Origin: Rhyacophila brunnea | Taxonomy: Eukaryota; Arthropoda; Insecta; Trichoptera; Rhyacophilidae | Length of the DNA stretch: 64,000 bases | Reading direction: 5' to 3' | Assembly: GCA_022495005.1 (NCBI GenBank) | Contig: JAGYXB010000364.1 | Location: 372,001 to 436,000, forward strand | Shown here: piece by piece, positions 57,681 to 64,000 of the stretch | How the letters are laid out: every line of letters starts with the position of its first letter | Numbering within the stretch: position 1 is the first letter of the stretch | Program-made: the position numbers and the translations under genes | Notes under the pieces: generated by a model | What the model saw: only the letters and a program-made list of their open reading frames with translations | Databases searched by the model: none | Told to the model about the DNA's origin: nothing

Positions 57681-58337
57681 GTAATAAATTGGTTTTATAT
57701 ATATATATATTTTTATCCAAAACACACAATATTAATTAATTTATCTTTCAAAATTAATTCCTTTAGGTACCTAAAGGCTGTGCAGTAACCGGCAACCGAT
57801 CTCGAGTGTGGAAGAATACGGGAGAAACTTGAACACGTGTCAAGAATATGTCATTCTAAGCTTGTCCTCCGGTCTGACAACTGCTCTCGGTTTATCCACT
57901 GATGCTCATTCGATGTTGGTATATTTGAAGGTTGCAACACACACTATTGCACGTATATAATTTGTGTTTTATTTTCCAAGGATACCTACTCACACATGGG
58001 GTATAGCCAATCGGAATTATATTTATTAATCTGTTCTGTAGAAAATACATAGTTTTGAATAACCCCAGAAACATACAAAATATAAAATGTTAAAAAATAT
58101 GTCTTTTTATAATTTCAAAATTAATGATACCTAATAATAATTATTAAATTGATACCTACTGCATAATATTTACAATGATGAATACGATGTAAAAAAAATC
58201 TAAATTCTGGTCGATTATTTAGAATTTTATCGTATTTTAGACGTATATAAGAAGAATTTATTTTGTTTATTGTCAAGTCGTCTTGGCATAAGCTGTGATG
58301 TCATATTTTGTGCGTGTGAGTAAATAAATAAATTCTA
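57681..58337. other. AT-rich intergenic sequence, nothing recognised
   Basis: A (TA)n microsatellite lies at 57697-57712. No gene recognised. Confidence 0.35.
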
Positions 58338-58500
58338 ATGGAATTAAGCTTTGTTCTATTCCATTTGAGTCGTTTTTTGCGACCTGGGTTTCCAAAAGGT
58401 AAATACACACTGACAACGAATAAAATTAATTCTAATTTATATGACAAATTAATACAATAAAGTAGGTAAAAACTTTATCACCCACCTATTGAGTCAACAA
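58338..58500 (-). repeat. Hammerhead-like dispersed repeat, copy 3 (core deleted)
   Basis: Complement reads AATAGGTGGGTGATAAAGTT, TTCGTTGTCAGTGTGTATTT, AACCCAGGTCGCAAAAAACG and ACTCAAATGGAATAG. The CTGANGA-stem part present in copies 1 and 2 is reduced to ACCTTTTGGAAACCC. Confidence 0.72.
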
Positions 58501-58704
58501 ATTATGAATACCTAGTTGAAGTGTTTGTAAAAAACCCCTATCAGTAATAATACATCAATAGGCGTATGCATCGTCAAACCCTAATAAGAGATCATTAAAT
58601 AATAATCAATAAATACTACATTCAATACTAGGAATTTAATGAAGTTAACTAATGTGATATATCAATAATACCTATCAGTCTTTAAAAAGTTATATCAATT
58701 AAAC

Positions 58705-58785
58705 AAAAACCCCGGTCGCGAAAAACGACTCAAATAGAATAAATAGTAGGTACAAAACTTAAATCCATTAGAATTTAAATTCAAA
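58705..58785 (+). repeat. Hammerhead-like dispersed repeat, copy 4 (3' part)
   Basis: ACCCCGGTCGCGAAAAACGA, CTCAAATAGAATAAATAG and CCATTAGAATTTAAATTC are the 3' end of the family. It lies inverted relative to copy 3, about 200 bp away. Confidence 0.68.
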
Positions 58786-58859
58786 TTTCATCAAGTACCT
58801 TCGGTCGATTAATAAAATAAATATATAATATACTATATGCCCCGTTTTATAGTGCAGAT

Positions 58860-59166
58860 CATCATCATCATCATCAGCCGGGGTCAATCCACTGCTAGAT
58901 GAAGGCCTCCCCAAGCTTCTTCCAACTCTATCGGTCTTCCAGCGGCTTTTAGGGCGACCCTGTGGCCGTTTCGTGCCCCTTGGGTACCACTGGATGACGG
59001 CATTTGTCCAGCGGCCGTCCTTTCGGCGAGAAATGTGCCCCGCCCATCTCCATTTCAGCTGTTTGGCAACGTCTATTACATCGCGTACTCCTGTCTGCTT
59101 CCTAACCCATTCGTTTCTCTTACGGTCCTTTCGCGTGATGCCCAACATACACCTCTCCATGCCTCG
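58860..59166 (-). pseudogene. RTE-like family-1 fragment
   Basis: Close relative of the 14-kb copy, truncated just upstream of MERCMLGITRKDRKRNEW and followed by RDVIDVAKQLKWRWAGHISR, RPQGRPKSRW, then a deletion that brings the terminal region into another phase before the (TGA)n tail at 58860-58875 (complement). The fusion frame continues past the tail as DDDDD and read-through, which is not a real product. Confidence 0.9.
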
Positions 59167-59988
59167 GAAATACCTCAAAAATATTATATGCAGATAAATG
59201 TATATAATATTTTTCTTTCAAATACTAGGTACTTATTTGTCTTCTTCATTCTGGTCCATCACCATGTCTTACTAACGCAAGTTACCACTTGTATTATAAC
59301 AGTTTTGTATCTGAAAAGCAATAGACTATAGTTAAACTTCTTGTTAAGAATTCTTGCAAAATGATTGATATAAATAATTTTATCTTTATTATTTCTTACG
59401 AAACACTTCAACAATTAAAATCAAATACTTTTTACGTACTTCGTAAATATTTTAATATCATTTAAACTCAAACAATGAAATATATACCTACCTACTAAAA
59501 AAATGGCTACGTCAGACTTAATTCAATTACACATTTCTAAGAATATCAAATTTAACACTCGACTGAATTTGTATTTTACTATTCCAGACGCTGTGAAAAT
59601 TCAAAATAATGCCTCCCTATGACTATTAAATAATTCTCTGGTGGAGTATTGGATATAAAATTACCTAGCCAGCCACCGTGCAGTATTCTAGATGTAGTTT
59701 CTCGCGTTAAGCTAGGGCTGGAAAAGCGAGTTTTCTATGTCAGTGGATGGAAACCTTTCAAATTATATGTCTGAGTGAAATTTAAACTATTTACAAAATG
59801 AAACATTTTTTCACTTCATCATATTATATTATATAGTACGAATTAAATATTTTGCAAAATATTAGGTATTATTTTAATTATCCTGTTATAATTATTATTG
59901 TATTTGCTAATAAATTGTGTGTTAATTTTGTGACAACTGAATTTCGCGACAGATCTACGTCAATCTCGGACAACAAATGTCAATTGAC
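59167..59988. other. AT-rich intergenic sequence, nothing recognised
   Basis: No ORF or bounded repeat recognised. Confidence 0.35.
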
Positions 59989-60476
59989 CAGTGACGTCCC
60001 ATGGGGGTAGGCAGATTGAGCCTCGCTTGGGGGCGGCAGTTACTCAAAGGGCGGCAAATCGAGGCGAATCATTAGGTATATATAGAAAGCTACCCAAACT
60101 TATTAATAACGGAAATATCTTTCCATTAAAAAATTCAGCACACTGGTTGGAAACAAAATATATTAATTAGGTACTATAACATTTTCAACAAGACTTTATT
60201 TTTTGTCGGGTTCGCGATGTCTAGTTTACGTCTTACTTACACTTTCCAGTTACGGAAGTTGTCAGGTGTATTTTTAAATGTGTCTATCTGAAACCGTAGA
60301 CTCGCAATATTGTCTATTAAAGCAGAGATCGCATTTATATTAGATTTAGTAGTATACCTATATCTTGTTAATAATGTATCCATACAACACAATTCTTAGA
60401 TATTGGAGTCATGAAAGTATGATAAAATGTACTGTATAAAAAAGAAGTGGCGGCATTTTATCTAGGGACGTCACTG
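59989..60476. mobile_element. hAT MITE, CAGTGACGTCCC ends
   Basis: Perfect 12-bp inverted ends CAGTGACGTCCC and GGGACGTCACTG. The flanks CAATTGAC (59981-59988) and CAATTGAA (60477-60484) match at seven of eight. GC-rich subterminal text GGGGGCGGCAGTTACTC and GTGGCGGCATTTTATC surrounds a 488-bp element without ORF. Confidence 0.9.
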
Positions 60477-60574
60477 CAATTGAAGATGTAGTATCTCGAG
60501 ATTGCTCTTAGAACCAAACATGATGTGCATTTGGGCTTCTGAATAGTATCTTCAAAAAGTGAACTAAGTTGTGT

Positions 60575-60935
60575 ACTAAGTACGGTAAACGGTCACGTAT
60601 GCGTGTGAAACAAGGACTTTTAATGTAAGAAAATCCGAAAATTACAAGTAGCGTGACGGGGCATGAAAAGATGCATCTTGGGCATAATGCGGAAAGATTA
60701 CAAAATATACCAATGTATAAGAAAGTAGACAAGATTCCACGATGTGATAGAGGTCGCTAAGTAGATGAAATGACAATGGGCTGGGCATATCGCTCGGCGA
60801 GTGGATAACCACTGGAGACGATCCTCTTGATGGTCGAACACATAAAGTTCGGTGGATGTACGTGACAGCAAAGAACTAAGGACTAAGAAGAGTGGAGGGA
60901 ACTAGGGAAGGCTTTCATCCAGTAATGGATCGAGG
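60575..60935 (+). pseudogene. RTE-like family-1 relic, heavily decayed
   Basis: AACGGTCACGTATGCGTGTG (TYACE region), GGGCATGAAAAGATGCATCT (MERCML), GGCTGGGCATATCGCTCGGC (AGHIARR) and AGGCTTTCATCCAGTAATGG (FIQQW) are in order but out of frame with each other. Confidence 0.78.
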
Positions 60936-61199
60936 TATACCGACACACATAATAAGAGAGAGATATGCTACTACTAAGAATCCCTTAGTAGTAATTATCC
61001 AAAACACGATATTTTTTTAAACTTTTCCACCTACTCACTGAGATATTAAAGAAAGATAATAATTATCATTGCATTCCAAAACGTAATATTGTGTATTTAT
61101 GATAAACATTTTTTCATTTTTCACAAGTCATTTTTTTTGATCAAAGATTTTTGATAGTAGGTATGTTTCTGAGCAGTGGCGTGGTGTCTATAGATATTG

Positions 61200-61965
61200 T
61201 GGATGCAGCGCATCCCTTAGATATTCTAAGACAATTCAAATATTTTTTTTCTTTTGCCATATCCGCCCCTTAACTGGAGCATATGGACACCACGCGGCGC
61301 CTCCAAGAATCCCTGTCGCTCGCCAGTCTTCTTGCTTCGTTCCAGGTCAAACTAGCATCCCTTAGCTCCGCCGTATACACTCTGTAGATTGTATTTAGCG
61401 GCCTTCCAGGACGCGAAATCTCTTCTGGCATCCGCAGCACGTAGCCGAGCCAGGTCCAACGTCGCCTCTTCACTTTCAGCGTGATGAGAGGCTGCTTGGT
61501 GCGTTCTCTTATCTCCTCGTTGCTCCTAAAGTCATACCACTGCACACCCAGTATTCGTCGCAAACATCTGTTTTCGAAGCTCAGTATACGGTTGCTCTGA
61601 GCCTTCGTAAGGTGCCATGATTCGCTACCGTAAAGCAGCACCGTCAGAATGCAAGCGTCGAATAGGCGGCATTTGGTTTTGACCGAATACAATCGTGAGT
61701 CCCAGACATTCCGCATCGAGTTGAATGTTGCTCCAGCCATTCCCATTAGGATAGAGAGCTCTTTCTGCAAAATGCCATCTCCCGTGATGTGTACCCCCAG
61801 GTACTTGAAGCTGTCGACGCTCTCGATGTTTTGTCCGTCCCTAATCAGAGGGAAATCTGGATCAGGACAGGTGCTATTACACAAGACGTTGGTTTTCTTC
61901 GCGTTGATTTTCAAACCAACGCGAGAGGAGTTGTTATGCAACCTGTCGATTGTCTCTTGAATGCC
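61200..61965 (-). pseudogene. RTE-like family-2 reverse transcriptase C-terminus, longest copy
   Basis: Minus-strand frame open for 223 residues at 61270-61941 and readable to about 61963 (IQETIDRLHNN, no start codon). Order: GLKINAKKTNVLCNS (RT domain end), FKYLGVHITGDGILQKELS, CRLFDACILTVLLYGSESW, LSFENRCLRRILGVQWYDF, TWLGYVLRMPEE, SRPGRPLNTIYRVYTAELRD and LTWNEARRLASDRDSWRRRV. Seventeen residues kept in the 39-kb copy between PEE and RPGRP are deleted in frame. The 3' UTR is about 40 bp (CCATATGCTCCAGTTAAGGG) with an A-rich tail. Catalytic RT loop and endonuclease are absent. At 61174 a hAT-like start CAGTGGCGTGGTGTC lies beyond the tail, without a partner. Confidence 0.93.
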
Positions 61966-62149
61966 CTTATATTATATTTAAGTCATGGAAAGGGGCTAAT
62001 ATTATTATAACATATTATGGAATAAATACCAGAATTATGTTGCAATCACTGCATTGTCAATATACACAGCTGTACATTGTATGTACCTATGCATATATTT
62101 TAATATATCATATTTGTCACATTAGTCCCGTATAAGTAAGTATAGGTAT

Positions 62150-63043
62150 CAGTGGCGAAGACTCCATACTAGGCGATTATTTAAAGCCTACCTTCTTAAG
62201 AAAAATATTTTTTAATTTTATATTGACATGTTAAATAATATAATCACATAATAATATATTCAATATGCCCAACGACATCTGTCGTATAATTGTCATAATA
62301 ATTTTACGATCTTTTCCACTATTTCAATAAGCACCATTTATGGCATATGTCTCGAAGGTTTTAAAAAATAAGCGACATCTCGTTTCGCTTCACATATTGT
62401 ATGGATTCTGTTCGCGTGAATCGAAAACTTTTTTTATATGAAGTGTGTTTCTCATAATTTCAAGACGTCTGCGGCGGCCCATATAAATTGGTAAGCTATT
62501 TAAAGAGCGCTTACATTTTACGTAAGTGCACATTTATTCAAAATAATTTATAAGATAATTAAAAAAAAAAAAATTCTATGGGATTCAATCACATATAAAT
62601 ATTGATTGTTGTTAAAAATAATAAATAATTTATCTCGTGATTTTTATTTGTCAGTTAGTTTATTCATAGACTAAGACAATTTATTCAGCCAGTTATGTCA
62701 GTTGAAATCTGATATTGTATCTAAGTTGTGTTTTAAATATAGAACTATTTTAAAATGTCTAGTTTACGGGTTAAATTATAAATTATTATGGAAAAGATTC
62801 ACATCGACGGATATTTTCAATATATTTTGAGCGTATCTTGCGTTTATATTTAGGAAAATACATATTTCGAATTAATTGCTTAATTTTATACCATCAGTGA
62901 GCTTTTGAAATTTCATCGGTTTTTGTGTACCTACCTATTTATCAGTAGTTATGTCGGATTATCTTCTTATTTCCCGTAAATACATCTAACAAGTGTGCTT
63001 TCTCCACAGCCTACCTGTTTCCAAAAGTCACCCTTCGCCACTG
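62150..63043. mobile_element. hAT element with perfect 8-bp duplication (CAGTGGCGAAG ends)
   Basis: Starts CAGTGGCGAAGACTCCATAC and ends ACCCTTCGCCACTG, an 11-bp inverted terminus; ATAGGTAT flanks both sides exactly (62142-62149, 63044-63051). 894 bp, AT-rich, with no ORF above about 60 residues, so non-autonomous. A much shorter sister is at 4154-4477. Confidence 0.95.
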
Positions 63044-63051
63044 ATAGGTAT

Positions 63052-63460
63052 AGATAGCAACTTCAAGTAGTAACATTCATCTCAAAAGTCACCTATTATA
63101 CTGAGGTGTTTACATTACAGTAGTATCTATCAAATCTTGTAAACTATTCATTGAATAAAAATAAATAGATTATTAAATTAGTAACACGTGCGATTACCTG
63201 ACAGTATCCATCCTAACTTCGGCTAGGAATCAAGGTAGGCACTTGCTATTGGTACCATGATTCAAGCCACAAAAGCCGAAAGTGCCAGTACTAACGCATT
63301 TTATGAAACGCGTCAGGTGTATGCCTACAAGTTCATTTGATTGTAATTGGGTAGGACGCAAGTGGCTTAAATGGTAAACATATTGGCTGGAATCCGATGG
63401 ATGTGTGTTCGTGTCCTGCCTCATATTAATTGTTTCAAAGATTTCTTTTAGTAGGTATAT
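63052..63460. repeat. SINE-B fragments and a tRNA-like segment
   Basis: CAAATCTTGTAAACTATTCA then TTGAATAAAAATAAAT near 63130 is the SINE-B 3' end. Around 63357-63420 AGTGGCTTAAATGGTAAACA and GTGTGTTCGTGTCCTGCC form a weak tRNA-like head with a degenerate B box. Confidence 0.5.
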
Positions 63461-63466
63461 TGTGGC

Positions 63467-63645
63467 CGGCCCTCCCTCACCCTGCAGCGATACTACAAAA
63501 GCGACCTACGTGCTGCTGGTCTGACATGGCGGGAGGCGCAGGAGTTGGCGATGGACCGAGGGAAGTGGCGCCAACTTGTGCTTGCCCTATGCCCCAATGT
63601 TGGGACGTGACAGGGTGGAAGAAGAAGAAAAAGAAGGTATATTAC
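63467..63645 (+). pseudogene. RTE-like 3' end, fourth family
   Basis: Reads LQRYYKSDLRAAGLTWREAQ then ELAMDRGKWRQLVLALCPN and a stop, followed by GGAAGAAGAAGAAAAAGAAGG. The layout (LTW-EAQ-LA-DR-W near the C-terminus, GAA tail) parallels family 2 but the residues differ. Only the last 50 codons are present. Confidence 0.82.
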
Positions 63646-64000
63646 TGAGGTGTATTGAAATTATTTATGTTCAATAATATTATGGTTTGACCAATTTGTT
63701 TCACCACTAATAACATATTTTCATAATATACAGATTGGATTGGCACCTTTATAAATTTAAGTAATTTAAGTTTACAGTCAATTATCAGTTGACCAATGGA
63801 TTTTCATTTTTATTTTTATCCATTCTTGATAATTCCTGTGTGGAACCGTAGGCAACAAATAATTAATTTCCCGACGTAATTTTTCCGTGGTCCATTTAGT
63901 TTTCATTATATTTTCAAAAGATAATATCAATGAATGTTATAATTTTCAGATTTTTTTTCCACGCGCTGGTTGTTGTCATCTGTTCTGGCCAGTGGCGGTC
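63646..64000. other. AT-rich sequence to the window edge
   Basis: No gene. The last bases contain CAGTGGCGG, which may be the start of another hAT-like element cut by the window end. Confidence 0.3.

Noticed and set aside
58768..59178. 136-residue protein with a poly-Asp stretch
   Set aside because: The DDDDD run is the (GAT)n microsatellite tail of the LINE translated in a read-through frame.
61174..61200. Complete hAT element starting CAGTGGCGTGGTGTC
   Set aside because: Only one terminus was found; the same holds for CAGTGGCGTATCC at 25532 and CAGTGGCGG at the window end.
61270..61941. Host gene such as a 'craniofacial development protein 2-like' protein
   Set aside because: That database name is commonly attached to LINE endonuclease/RT sequences. 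The copies are multiple, 5'-truncated and end in A-rich tails.

Overview
The window looks like a gene-poor, transposon-rich stretch of an insect nuclear genome. It is AT-rich, eukaryotic in character (two isolated nuclear tRNA genes, 5'-truncated non-LTR retrotransposons, tRNA-derived SINEs, hAT-type and other inverted-repeat DNA elements) and I recognise no host protein-coding exon. The endonuclease/reverse-transcriptase tails with motifs such as MERCMLGITR and GHIARRKDGRW, the frequent TAGGTACCTAC-type AT-rich sequence and the (CCTAA)n-like tract make an insect likely. Lepidoptera is my first guess from family resemblance recalled from memory; other insect orders cannot be excluded.

Layout. 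0.2-0.6 kb: a 50-bp satellite. 1.7-6.5 kb: SINE relics, a small hAT element, a possible LTR remnant and a frameshifted RTE-like reverse transcriptase tail. 7.6-9.7 kb: an interspersed element whose interior has expanded into about 14 units. 11.6-15 kb: a hAT-like MITE, a dispersed repeat, the longest RTE-like family-1 fragment (minus strand) and a repeat with a degenerate hammerhead-like motif. 18-23.3 kb: a cluster of a tRNA-containing repeat (SINE-B), an inverted-repeat element carrying the telomere-like tract, an RTE relic and one half of an inverted duplication. 24-38 kb: a SINE with an 11-bp target duplication, the other half of the inverted duplication, a 439-bp palindrome flanked by TTAA and several RTE relics. 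39-46.5 kb: RTE-like families 1 and 2, a hAT element with a transposase C-terminus and a PIF/Harbinger-like MITE sitting inside an RTE fragment. 46.9 and 54.1 kb: tRNA-Asp(GTC) and tRNA-Thr(AGT). 50.7-57.3 kb: a hAT MITE, a 790-bp TTAA-flanked palindrome, a hAT element with a broken ZBED/GTF2IRD2-like transposase and a perfect 8-bp target duplication, and a jockey/CR1-like 3' end. 58.3-63.6 kb: more RTE tails and two further hAT elements.

There is no operon-like or pathway organisation. What ties the window together is a record of transposition: LINE fragments were copied in, and DNA elements then landed inside or beside them. At least six separate hAT-like families can be told apart by their terminal sequences, four of them with recognisable 8-bp duplications (perfect or with one mismatch) on at least one copy. 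All recognisable proteins are partial or broken. I found no CRISPR array, bacterial-type gene or intact autonomous transposon.
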